A stretch of DNA of 64,000 nucleotides, from positions 176,451-240,450 of the forward strand of contig JAVSML010025214.1 in the NCBI GenBank assembly GCA_038503035.1, in the 5' to 3' direction. The DNA is from Crocodylus rhombifer. Taxonomy: Eukaryota > Chordata > Crocodylia > Crocodylidae. The position numbers and the translations under genes are program-made. The first letter of the stretch is position 1; each line of letters opens with the position of its first letter. Shown here piece after piece: positions 35,761-46,715 of the stretch. Under the pieces are notes generated by a model, which was not told the origin of the DNA, did not search any database, and saw only the letters and a program-made list of their open reading frames with translations.

Positions 35761-36439
35761 AGTAGCTGTAAGTGCTTTTGGACCTTTCACCCTATATGAA
35801 TATAAATATTCAACATATATTTGTTCAGTGGGCAGGGATTTTTTCTTTTGTTCTGCAGGACATTCCAAATTAACTGAATGAAGAATTTGTAATCTATAAT
35901 TTGACTTAGATTTGGCCACTTTTTCTAAATGTCTGTCTGTATGATTTTATGACATGACAAGGGATTACAGAAAAAAAAGCAATGTTTTGACACCAGCAAA
36001 CTAATACTGCAGGTTTTATCACATGCAACCCTATAAATTTCCCAAGATGACTCTTTGGATAAAGAATGTCACCTTTTCTATTGCCTGGTAAAGTAACAAA
36101 AGCATTGAATGAAACCCTGTGTATCTTATTTTCTCATTTAACAGTACGCACAGAGAGAGAGACAGAAGTTCCTATTGACCTACATGGTGTTGTGAAAAAT
36201 ATCAGTTTTTAAAATCACTCATTATGCCTCCATTAAAAGACACCTGACATCCTTTTCTTTTTCCCAAATTGAAAATAGTAGAGGGTAATAGATTGGGTGA
36301 AAGTGTCCAGTTTCCAGTGAGTTTGAGCACTGAGGGTGGAAGTAATCTATTTACCCATGGAACAGATGCAGCATTGGCAGAGAAAGCTTCCTCAATATGC
36401 TTTCCAGTGCACCACAGCTCAGTTCTAGATAAGCTGTAT

Positions 36440-36600
36440 CAGGATGTAAGAATTAGTCCTCTCCTCTTGCACACCTAACCACTGACCACTTCACTGATGC
36501 TTGCCCAAAAGGATATCAACTTTCAACTGTGATTTGCATACATGTCTTCTAGGAATAGGTCAGCTATCCTACCCTTTCTTCACATAATTCAGTAAAGATG
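36440..36600. repeat. Second copy of the 35.3 kb repeat segment
   Basis: cttgcccaaaaggatatcaa and ctaggaataggtcagctatc repeat sequence seen at 35,300-35,390 in the same orientation. Confidence 0.6.
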
Positions 36601-36899
36601 TGGAATGATGTCAATAGAAAACCATGGATGTGGATCTTTATTTGACCTAATAATCTTCTTATTAAAGTAATTTAACCCTGAGCCAAGCTATCTCCTAATT
36701 ACAGGAACATAGACCGTGCCCTGGATCATCAAGTCTAGTTGCCTACTATAACAAGCAGCCAATTCCATACAACCCTTTCATAAAGTTATTCAAGCCTTGT
36801 TTAAATTAGCTGACTGCTCAAAACAGTAGTTCCACTCCTTAATGACTATAGTAACACTGCACCTGGCAGCATAGTTTGGGGAGGAGGTGAGCAGCCAAT

Positions 36900-37797
36900 T
36901 TCATAGATTTCATAGACATTTGGGCTGGAAGGGACCTCAGAAGATCATCAAGTCCAGCCCCCCGCCCAAAGGGCAGGAAGTCAGCTGGGGTCATAGGATC
37001 CCAGCAAGATAAGCATCCAATTTGCTCTTGAAGGTGTTCAATGTAGGCGCTTGAACCACCTCCGCTGGCAGACTGTTCCAGACCTTGGGGGCTCGGACAG
37101 TAAAGAAATTCTTCCTTATGTCCAGCCTAAAATGGTCTCGCAGTAGTTTATGACCGTTCAACCTCGTCATCCCTTGGGGCACTCTGGTGAACAAACATTC
37201 CCCCAGATCCTGGTGGTCACCCCTGATAAACTTATAGGTGGCCATCAGATCACCCCTGAGCCTGCGCTTTCCCAGGCTAAAAAGCCCCATGGCTCTCAGC
37301 CTGTCGTCGTAAGGTCTGTTTTCCTGACCTCTGATCATGCGTGTGGCTCTTCACTGGACTCTTTCAAGCTTCTCCAAATCCTTTTTGAATTGTGGAGCCC
37401 AAAACTGGACGCAGTACTCCAGTTGCGACCTCACCGAGGCTGAGTACAAGGGGAGAATGATGTCCCGGGATTTGCTTGAGAAGCATCTATGGATGCAAGC
37501 CAGTGTTTTGGTCGCTTTACTAGCTGCAGCATCACATTGCTGGCTCATGTTCATCTTGTGGTCAGTGATGACCCCCGCGTCTCTTTCTTCCATAGTGCTA
37601 GCCAGCGTAGCACTGCTGAACCTATAAGGATGCTGCAGGTTTTTCTTCCCAAGGTGGAGAACCCTGAATTTTTCAGTGTTAAACACCATCAGGTTCTCAT
37701 CCACCCATTTTCTGAGCCTGTCTAGGTCAGCCTGGATCACTCACCTGTCTTCTGGTGTGGATGCTTTGCCCCAAAGTTTGGTGTCATCGGCGAACTT
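36900..37797 (-). mobile_element. CR1 LINE, 5'-truncated, about 0.9 kb
   Basis: Minus-strand frames at 37740-37351 and 37338-36991 encode the ORF2 C-terminus: after the reverse transcriptase core, ...RVLHLGKKNLQHPYRF..., CIHRCFSSKSRDIILPLY, RLRGDLMATYKFIRG, HFRLDIRKNFFTVRAPKVWN. The 3' end is tcatagatttcatagacatt on the plus strand. A frameshift separates the two frames. Confidence 0.9.
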
Positions 37798-38592
37798 GTG
37801 ATGAAAGAACAGCTTAGAGACTATTCAGAAAAGCTGAATGTATACAAGTCCAAGGGGCCAGATGGGATGCACCTGAGATTGCTGAGGGAGTTGGTCAATG
37901 TGATTACAGAGCCACTAGTCATCATCTTTGAAAACTCATGTTGATTAGGAGAGGTCCCAGATGATTGGAAAAGGGATAAATATAGTGCCCATATTTAAGA
38001 AAGGGAAAAAGAAGGATCCAGGGAACTACAAACCAGTCAGCCTTACGTCCGTCCCTGGAAAAATCATGGAGAAGATCCTCAAGGAATTCATTTCTAAGGA
38101 GAAGGTGATTATGAACAGATAGCATGGATTCACAAAGGGCAGGTCATACCTTACCAACCTGGTTGCCTCCTATGACAAAGTGACTGGTTCTATGAATGTG
38201 AGGAAGCCAGTGCATGTGGTGTACCTTAATTTTAGCAAGGCTTTTGACACAGTCTCCCACAATAGTCTCACAGGCAAGCTAAGGAAGTATGGGTTTGATG
38301 AATGGACTGTAAGGTGAATAGAAGACTTCCCGGATAACTGGGCTCAAAGGATAGGAATCAATGTTTTGATGTCTAATTGGCAGCTGGTATCAAGTGGAGT
38401 GCCCCAGGGTTTGGTCGTAGGTCCAGTTTTGTTCAATACCTTCACCAATGACCTGGAAGATGGCACAGAGTGCACCCTCAAGAGGTTTGCAGATGACACC
38501 AGTATGGGGAAAGTAATAGATAGGATGCAGTGTAAGACTAGAATGTAGAGTAACCTCTAGAAATTGGAGGGTTGGACCAAAAGAAATCTCAT
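37798..38592 (+). mobile_element. CR1 LINE reverse-transcriptase fragment, opposite orientation
   Basis: Plus-strand sequence encodes broken reverse-transcriptase text: SKGPDGMHL near the start, then SSGVPQGLVVGPVLFN and RFADDTSMG with the FADD catalytic motif intact. Several stops and frameshifts are present. It abuts the 36.9 kb CR1 head to head. Confidence 0.85.
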
Positions 38593-38613
38593 GGGGCGTG
38601 TCCATACATGCAA

Positions 38614-41012
38614 GTCATAGAATCATAGAATCATACAAGTAGGGTCAGAAGGGACCTTGTAGATCTTCAAGTCCGACCCCCCGCCTGGGCGGGAGAAAAA
38701 AACTGGACTCAAATGAGTCCAGCCAGGTAGGCATCAAGCCTCTTCTTAAAGACCCCCCAGGGTAGGAGCCAGCACCACTTCCCTTGGAAGTTGGTTCCAG
38801 CTCCTAGCTGCCCTAACTGTGAAGTAGTTCTTGCGGATGTCTAATCTAAACCTACTCTCCAATAATTTGTGTCCATTGTTCCTTGTCATGCCAGGGGGCG
38901 CTAGGGGAAACCCCCAAACCCTTCTCATCCCCCTAGTGAGTTTATAGATAGTCACCAGGTCCCCCCTCAGCCTTCTCTTGTGAAGGCTGAACAGGTTTAG
39001 GTCCCGCAGTCTTTCAATGTAGGGTCTGCCCTGTAGTCCCCAGATCATGCGGGTGGCCCTCCTCTGGACCCTTTCAATGTTGTCCACATCCCTCCTGAAG
39101 TGGGGTGCACAGAACTGGACACAGTACTCCAGCTGTGGCCTGAGCAGCGTTGCATAGAGGGGGAGGATCACCTCCCTGGCTCTACTTGAGATGCACCTGT
39201 GGATGCGCGACAAGGTCCGGTTAGCTCTGCCAATCGTGACCTCGCGTTGTCAGCCCATGTTCATCTTGGAGTCAATAATGACTCCAAGATCCCTTTCTGT
39301 CTCCGTGCTCTCAAGAAGGAGTTTCCCATTCTATAAGTATGCTGCTGGTTTCTACTGCCTAAGTGCAGCACCCTGCACTTGTCAGTATTGAAACATATCC
39401 TGTTTATGTTAGCCCACTCCTGTAATCTATCCAGATCTTGCTGCAATCTTTCCCTCCCTACTAGCGTGCTCACCTCACCCCAAATTTTGGTATCATCAGT
39501 AAATTTAAACAGGTTGCATTTCACCCCATCGTCCAAATCGCTGATGAAGAAATTGAACAGCGCAGGCCCAAGGACCGAGCTCTGGGGGACTCTGCTGCCG
39601 GCTTCCCCCCAGGTTGAATATGACCCATCCACCACAACCCTCTGAGTAGAACCCTTCAGCCAATCTGCAATCCATCTGACTGTGTAGGATTCAGTGCCAC
39701 AGTCGCCTAGTTTTTTAATGAGGATGGGGTGGGAGACAGTGTCAAAGGCCTTGCTGAAGTCCAGAAAGACTATGTGCATAGTGACACCTGCATCCATTGC
39801 CTTTGTGACCTGATCATAAAAGGCAATCAGGTTGGTCTGACATGACCTGCCTCTAATGAAACCATGCTGGTTGCCCTTGAGCATCATCCCTGAAGCCGGC
39901 CCATCACAGATGTGCTCCTTGAGAATCTTCTCAAAGAGTTTCCCAAGGATAGAGGTAAGACTGACGGGCCTATAGTTGCCTGGGTCCTCTATCTTCCCTT
40001 TTTTGAAGATGGGGACCATGTTAGCTATCTTCCAATCATCTGTCACCTGGCCCGAGCACCATGAGCGCTCATAAAGCCATGCCAAGGGCCCTGCAATAAC
40101 CTCAGCTAGCTCCTCAACACCCTAGGGTGGAGAGCATCTGGACCCGCTGACTTGAATATGTCCAGCCCTTCCAGAAGCTCTCTAACCGGCTCCTCTCCAA
40201 CCTGAGGTCTGGACGTGTTCCCCTCAAGTCCGTCTGGCATCACAGCGGGGAAGTCCCAGTCTCTGCACAAGAAAATGGAGGTGAAGAATTGGTTAAAGAG
40301 TTCCGCTTTCTCCTCTGGTGCTACCACCAGATTGTCCAGTGTACTTTGCAGGGGCCCCACATTACCCAGTGCCTTCTTCATCCTCCCTATATATTTGAAA
40401 AAGGACTATTTATTATCCTTGATCTTGGACGCTAGTCCTAGCTCTATGTCCGCCTTAGCTTTCCTGACAGCCCCCCTACAGGCCTGAGCAGAGGAAGTAT
40501 ACTCCTCTTTGGAGATAGCACCCCCCTTCCACTGGGTGTAGGCCGCCTTTTTGGTAAGCAAGCATTCCCGGACTCCCTTGGTGAGCCAGGGGAGCTTCCG
40601 GGCACTCTTGCTCCCCTTGCTTCTTGTTGGGATGGACTCCTCTTGAGCCCTGAGTATCGTTTCCTTAAGGAACAACCACTTGTCCTGGACACTGAGTTCC
40701 CCTGCCCTCAAGGACCCCAGTGCCTCTCCCACTAGTCTCCTCAACTTGCTGAAGTTGGCCCTCCTAAAGTCTAGGGCTACCGTCTTGCTGCAGGCCCTTG
40801 ACACCCTGTGCTGGATGGTGAATTCCAGCAAGTGATGATCGGTATCACCCAGGTGGTCAAGAAGGCCCCTTACCAGGTCATCGCCTGTGGCCAGGACCAG
40901 GTCCAACAGCGTGTTTCCTCTGGTGGGACCATGCACCTTCTGGATTAAGTGGAAGTCCTGTATCTCAGCCAGGAACCTCCTGGAATGGTCCGTCCTGGCT
41001 GACTGACTATGT
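38614..41012 (-). mobile_element. CR1 LINE, 2.4 kb, the most complete copy
   Basis: Minus frames 40936-40406, 40381-40106, 40085-39261 and 39213-38746 together cover the end of the endonuclease domain (LLDLVLATGDDLV..., LGDTDHHLLEFTI), the linker, the reverse transcriptase (NYRPVSLTSILGKLFEKIL, FLDFSKAFDTVSH, VLGPALFNFFISDLDDG) and the C-terminal region (RLRGDLVTIYKLTRG). The catalytic FADD reads FTDD and the PQG motif reads PQS. Two frameshifts separate the frames, so it is dead. The 5' end is truncated; tgcaa on both sides may be the target duplication. It inserted into a gtgtccatacatgcaa-type element. Confidence 0.92.
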
Positions 41013-41340
41013 GCCCTTGCAACAGCTCAAATAGAAACAGTGCAAATTTAAGCCAGGGCTTTTTGCCTCAGCGCACGTGCTCAGACATGCACTTTATTGT
41101 GGAGCAAATTGTGCCACTTGGGGTTAATAACCCTGCCTGGCTCCTCCTGGATCTGCAGCCAGGGGGAGCTAGAGCCCAGGGCCAGCAACGTGCTGTCCCC
41201 AGCAGTATAAAAAGTTGCCCTGTCCTGGCCCCAGCAGTACAAAAACATGCCCTGGCCAGCACCTCATGTTTACTTGACCTCAGGAGCTTCTTGGGCCCAG
41301 GCATTTAGTATTTGGGGACACGAGCCCCTCGTATCAGCTA
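41013..41340. mobile_element. Remainder of the DNA element split by the 38.6 kb CR1
   Basis: GC-rich sequence (gcctcagcgcacgtgctcag, gcagtataaaaagttgccct) typical of MITE interiors. Its probable left end, ggggcgtgtccatacatgc, is at 38593. Confidence 0.4.
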
Positions 41341-41574
41341 GACTGCTGAAGCAGCATCCCAAATTCACTTTTTAAAATACTCCAAAATCCACTTTCTTGC
41401 ACAATTAGAATAAAAGAGAGAGAGAAAGGGATTGATCAGATGGTCAATGTTTTATTGTTATATTTACAATGTTAAAGAAATTTGGAAGCCTATCAGTGTC
41501 TCTAGCATCATAATAAAATAAATCCTAAAAATCTATATGTTTTAATATTTGCTTTGGATTTCCTTATCACATGG

Positions 41575-41725
41575 TGGATGTGTGATGGGGGGATGTGGGG
41601 TTTGCAGGAGGAAGTAGGAAGGGGGTAGGGGGATGTGGGTGGGTGTGGAGGGATATGGGGGGATGTGAATCACTGTGTGTGTAGGTGTGAGGGAACTGTG
41701 GGTGTGGGGGCTGCTTACGAGGGGT
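41575..41725. repeat. G-rich minisatellite with G-quadruplex motif
   Basis: Repeats of GGGATGTGGG/GGGTGTGG. 41621-41643 contains four G-runs with loops of 2, 4 and 1 bases. Long frames on either strand are compositional. Confidence 0.8.
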
Positions 41726-41834
41726 GGGTCCCCTGTATGAATGCCGCATGCCCCTGTTGGATGGAAGGGCACGGTGGCGCTGGCAGTGGTGGAAGTGTGT
41801 TGGCAGTGGTAAGTGTGGAGCTTCCGCATATGAT

Positions 41835-42005
41835 GCCAGCACTGTCGGCAGAGTGGGGAGGGGTGGTGAGCTGCGAACACCCACAGACACCACCAGCAGT
41901 GACAGTGGTGGCCAGCAGTGATCGCTGACTGCCCGTAGACACCACTGGTGGTGGCGGGGTGGAAAGCAGTAATCACCTATAGGCACCACCAACTGTGTCA
42001 GTGGC
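41835..42005. repeat. About 50-bp GC-rich minisatellite
   Basis: About three diverged units with the phrase gacaccaccagcagtgacag / gacaccactggtggtggcgg / ggcaccaccaactgtg. Confidence 0.65.
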
Positions 42006-42179
42006 ACCTTTTTTGAGGGGGTGCACTGCCATGCTCAGGGAGTGCACATGCACCCCTTACGCATTACCAATGGTCTCCTTCCCCCCACAGGGCAGAGAGC
42101 CTCCCACCACAGCACACGGACTACCCTGCCTGCAGAGTCCCAGGCCCCCCCAGGGGCGACAGCTCCCCCTCCTCCCCCA

Positions 42180-43020
42180 CTGGTCTCCAGCCCCCTGCTC
42201 ATTCCCCTGCTCTTCTTCAGCACCTGGAGGCTGGAGATGAGCAGGAGTACAAGCAGGAGTCTGGAGAGAATAGCAGAATGAACAGGAGACTCACACATTG
42301 GTTCCCCCAGCTCCCCATTTATTCCCCTGCTCCCCATTCATTCCCCCATCCACTATTCATTCCTCCTGCCCCCTGTTTGTTCCCCTGTTCATTCTCCCTG
42401 GTCCCCATTTATTCCCCTGCTCCCCACTCANNNNNNNNNNCTCTTCCAGCCTCCCACCCACACACAGTAGCAGAGAATGAGCAGGAGGCTGAAGAGAGCA
42501 GGAGAAGTCTCCAGCTTATCTCCAGGGGCTTGTCTCCAGCCTCCTGATCATCTCCAACTCATTGGTCCTTCCCCTGCTTGTCTCCAGCCTCAGGAAGGAG
42601 AAGGAGGCTGGAGACAGCCCCTGGAGACATTCCCCTACTGTCTCCAGCCCCCTGCTCCTTCCCTTACTTGTCTCCAGCCTCAGGAGGCTGGAGACAGCAG
42701 GGGAAGGAGCAGGGGGCTAGAAACAGGAGAAGGAGCAGTAGGCTAGTGACAGCCCCAGAGGCATTCCCCTGCTGTCCCCTGCTCTCTTGAGGCTGGAGAC
42801 AAGCAGGAGAAGGAGCAGAAGGCTGAAGACAGCCCCAGAGACATTCCCCTGCTGTCTCCAGCCCCCTGTTCCTTTCTCTGCTCTCTCAAGGCTAGAGACA
42901 AGCAGGGGAAAGAACAGGGGGCTGAAAACAGCCCTGGAGGCATTCTCCTGCTGTCCCTTGCTCTCCAGAGACTGGAGACAATCAGAGGAAGGAGCAGGTG
43001 GCTGGAGAAAACCACGGACA
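42180..43020. repeat. CT/GA-rich minisatellite with large fold-backs
   Basis: Repeated modules of gtctccagcc, cccctgctccttcccctgc and their complements. 42309-42430 is a direct array of ccccatttattcccctgctc-like units. 42646-42718 is a long hairpin: 12-bp perfect inner stem GTCTCCAGCCTC/GAGGCTGGAGAC with a 2-base loop, extended by about 24 mostly paired bases. Reading frames are artefacts. Confidence 0.85.
42431..42440. other. Assembly gap (10 N)
   Basis: Ten undetermined bases inside the minisatellite, consistent with a difficult-to-assemble repeat. Confidence 0.99.
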
Positions 43021-43054
43021 AGTTTACAGCATGAGGAACATTTTTTCATTCCTG

Positions 43055-43800
43055 CACGTGCCTCTTGCAAAGTCCTGCACTTAGGACAGAACAGTCCCAC
43101 ACATCGGTACAGGCTGGGGGTTGACTGGCTAAGCAGCAGCCCTGCAGAAAAGGACCTGGGAGTTACAGTGGACAATAAGCTGAATATGAGCCAGCAGTAT
43201 ACCCTTGTTGCCAAGAATACTAATGGCATACTGGGCTGCATTGGTAGGTGTGCTGTCAGCAGATAGAGGGAAGTGATTATTCCCCTCTATTCAGCACTGG
43301 TGAGGCCACATCTGGAGTACTGTGTTCAGTTTTGGGACCCCCACTACAGAATGGATGTGCACAAATTGTAGAGAGTCCAGAAGAAGGCAATGAAAATGGC
43401 TTGGGGGCTGAGGCACATGACTTACATGTAGAGGCAGGGGGAACTGGGTTTATTTATTTTGGAGAACAGAAGATTCAGAGAGGATTTAATAGTAGCCTTC
43501 AACTACCTGAAGAGTGGTACCAAAGAGGATGGAACTACACTGTTCTCAGCAATGGTCTCAAGTTGCAGCAAGGGAAGTTTAGGTTGGATATTAGGAAAAG
43601 CTTTCTCACTATGAGGGTAATAAAACACTGGAGCAGGTTACCCAGCGAGGTTGTGGAATCTCCATCTTTGGAGGTTCTTAACACCCAGGTAGACAAACAC
43701 TTGGCTGAGATGATCTAGTTGTGTATGGTCCTGCTTTGAGCAGGTGCTTGGACTAGACAACCTCCTGAGGTCCTAATTTTATATGATTCTATGATTCTAT
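43055..43800 (+). mobile_element. CR1 LINE 3' end
   Basis: The plus strand encodes the ORF2 C-terminus (KVLHLGQNSPTHRYRLG, KDLGVTVDNKLNMSQQY, KFRLDIRKSFLTMRV) in shifted frames and ends with tatgattctatgattctata. It is a different, older subfamily than the 38.6 kb copy. Confidence 0.88.
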
Positions 43801-44404
43801 AAATCACCCTGACCTGGCTGCTGAATAGACAAAAATAAGGGCCTGCCACCATTTCATAATGTCTGCACAGGAAGCATGCAAATGTAAAACAGACTTACAG
43901 TGGTACCTCAAGGATCCATGCTTGCCAAGTGCCTCCTACCATGATGTAGCAATGTTGTCAGACGTGTAAAGGGAAATGAAAATTTATTTGCAAGTCCCAA
44001 GAATCTGTGCACTCGGGAAATTGTTGTTCTCTTGTAAGCAATTTGCCACTAATTATTGATTTTATGTTTTAGTTAAACTAGTTAGTCACCTATAGAGCAG
44101 TGTGATTTTTCAATCAAGCTGTTGACCTGGTCTGTAGGTTTTGGGGACTTTTCACTATAGGCGCTTTCAGTGTGTAGAACTATGGTGTCCCAGTCCATGA
44201 GTGTAGCCTCGAGTACTATTGTAGTAGTAAAGTGAGAGAATAGATGCAGACACAGAGTGTGCTTGGGCTGAAGAAGACTCCATTCTGTTATTCTAGGTGG
44301 CTCCAGAGAAGCTACTGGTAGGTTCTTCCTCTTCCTTCAGCAATGTGCACAGCTTGTAAAGGACTATGACATTGCTGAGTGAAAAGTGCTGCATAAATTA
44401 AAGT

Positions 44405-44490
44405 TGTAATTATTACATCCACATGAATAAGGGCTGGACTCGATGATCTCCTGAGGTCCCTTCCAGCCCTGATGTCTATGATGTCTATGA
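44405..44490 (+). mobile_element. Very short CR1 3' tail
   Basis: gggctggactcgatgatctc, ctgaggtcccttccagccct, then gatgtctatgatgtctatga. Confidence 0.8.
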
Positions 44491-45234
44491 AATGAAACAA
44501 AGTAGCAACTGGGGTTTGTTTTCTTTGTTTGTTTGTTTGTTTGTGGTGAAGGGTTTTATAAGTTACATTGTTTTCTGCTGTAGAAAAATACCGATGCTCA
44601 GACACCTTGGAAATCAGGTTAATTTTAGTAATTTTAGGCCAAATACAGATTTAGATGCCCAAATTTGGGTACCTAAATTTATAAGTCATACCTGATTTAT
44701 ACTCTTTTTATCTTCCTCTCTATAAAGTATGTCAGCACTATTTTCTAATCTGCTTTGGGTATGTTAGAGGTACATTTCCTATTAGTGGTTTTTTTTCCTT
44801 TCCTTTTTCCCTTCAGAAGCTGCATTGCATCATTGACATCTTCTAATTTTATAAAGTGCCTATAGGTCAGGGATCTGGCATGTGTCATTTCATTTCTGAG
44901 CGGACCTTTCCAGTAAATGTAGTTTTCAGTTTACACTTAACAATACATGTCAAGATGACTCAAAAACTTCATGGTAAATTGCAAGTGAACTTTAAAAATT
45001 TAATTTGGCAAAGACAGTATGTTCAGAAATGTAGTATTATCATCTGTAGCTGTCTGAATAAGTGATCAGAAATTCTTCAGTAATGAAAGGTCAAGGAATA
45101 TTAAATATCTTGAGATGTCATTAATCTGCTTTCTGTATGGAACCAAAGCATGGTTAGCAGCTTCTGCACATGATCTAAAATGTGGATAATACAAAAAATG
45201 TGTTTTATCATATGAAAAAAATGTAGTAATTATT

Positions 45235-45440
45235 GTGCAAGTCTGGGTGTGAGAAGATCTGGGTTCCAGTCATGACTCTGCCAGTAACTTCCTATGTGAC
45301 TCTGCAAGTCCTTTAATCTCTCTGTGCTTTACTTTCCCTAGCTCTAAAATTATATTAGTAAGGATCATCCCACATCTAAACTTCTTAAGAAGAACTTAAT
45401 TCATTGTGTGCACCTGAAATATTTCTGTTCATAATGCTGC
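45235..45440 (+). mobile_element. MIR / CORE-SINE
   Basis: Contains the MIR phrases gatctgggttccagtcatga, ctctgccagtaacttcctat, gtgactctgcaagtccttta, atctctctgtgctttacttt. Confidence 0.8.
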
Positions 45441-45978
45441 TGCAGAAAAAGAAAAACCTTTAGGGAGAGGGAAGGGGAGCACCTTCCAACAGCATGACAG
45501 AAAGGGAAAGCATTTTAATAAATAGGGCTGGCTGAAAAAAAAGAATTATGTTTTCCATAAAACAGAAGTTTTTGTGCTGCTAAAGGATAAACAACCTTTC
45601 CATACTTTTAAAGGAAAAAATGAATGAGAGCCCTTCTCGCTCCCGTTCTGAGAGAACAAAGCTTTGGGGTGGTTAGAGGAATCACTTTGCTCCACCCAAC
45701 ACATAACAAACTATAATATAGATCCCTCACACCCCAGGAGTGCCCTGACTGGTATGTCTCCACAAAATTTTTGGTTTGGCAAATTAGATTTTTCCAGTGA
45801 GGAAAAAGCAATCTGCTAAAAATCCCCAGCCAGCTTACCTAATAATTCTGCATGTTAAGGGAAAGCAACATTTTGTTTAAAATCATCTTCCTTTGCTTTG
45901 TATGTGCCATGCCTGGAAAAGAGGCAGTAAAGCCACTCTCATAATACCCCTCCAACCACCATTATCAAACACACTAAG

Positions 45979-46715
45979 CTGTGATTCTCAGTAGGGTGCC
46001 ATATGACACTGGGGTCCTATGAGATTCTTTTAAGGGTGTTTCATGGTGTGAGCAACTGTTAAGTGTGCAAACACCTACATGTGACTCATATGACTCACAA
46101 GATAAACCCAAAGGCCGGAGCATGGCCATGCGGTATGTGATGCTGCAAACGTGTCTGCAGCGCTACATACCACACATTTAGATGTTCTCTGCACTGCTGC
46201 AAAGGCATGCCACCTGTACATGCACTGCAATGCTTTTTTTCCCCCCACAGATTTTTTTGACCCCTGGGTTCAGGGGTCAAAAAAAACTAGCCAAAAAAAA
46301 AAAAGCAGCACAGTACATGCACAGGCAGTATGTGCTGCTCAAAAGCAGAGCCAAGCCACCCAGAGTCATACTCCAGCTGCTGGTCAGGCCCTGCACAGCA
46401 GAATCACTGCTGCTGCAACCCCTGGAGGCTCCTAGGTAAGGCAAGGTGTGCTGCTGCTATTTGTCTCTGGGGAACCAAACATCCACGCTCATCTGGATGC
46501 GCCCAGAGATTCCAAATAGGAAGCCACAGTGTCAAAAACTTTCTGATCTGTTGTGATCTTTCTGAGTACTTTGCACCAAGAGAACTGCTTTTCTGCAGTC
46601 AAAAAACTTTTCTGCAGGTTTCAAGAAAAGTGAAACCTAGCATTTTCTGAGTCCTCTGATGAGGAGGTCCTCTAATGAGGAGTGCCTTGAATCTAGAAAT
46701 GGTTGAGAACCACTG
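45979..46715. mobile_element. hAT-Charlie-like element interrupted by another repeat
   Basis: The right end ggttgagaaccactg and left end ctgtgattctcagtagg are the inverted ends; interior text (tgatctgttgtgatctttctga) matches the 1461-1802 copy. A second element (about 46,107-46,507) sits inside; it starts near a 16-bp stem hairpin at 46132-46171 (GGTATGTGATGCTGCA and its near complement). Confidence 0.6.

Noticed and set aside
39261..40085. 274-codon reverse-transcriptase frame as a host gene
   Set aside because: It is part of a 5'-truncated CR1 LINE with frameshifts and altered catalytic motifs.
41542..42007. Overlapping 144- and 146-codon minus frames rich in Pro, His and Thr
   Set aside because: They are translations of G-rich minisatellites; no conserved domain and the repeat period explains them.
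42717..43241. 174-codon minus frame
   Set aside because: Antisense of the minisatellite and CR1.
42787..43266. 159-codon plus frame
   Set aside because: It fuses minisatellite translation to a CR1 C-terminal fragment; not a gene.
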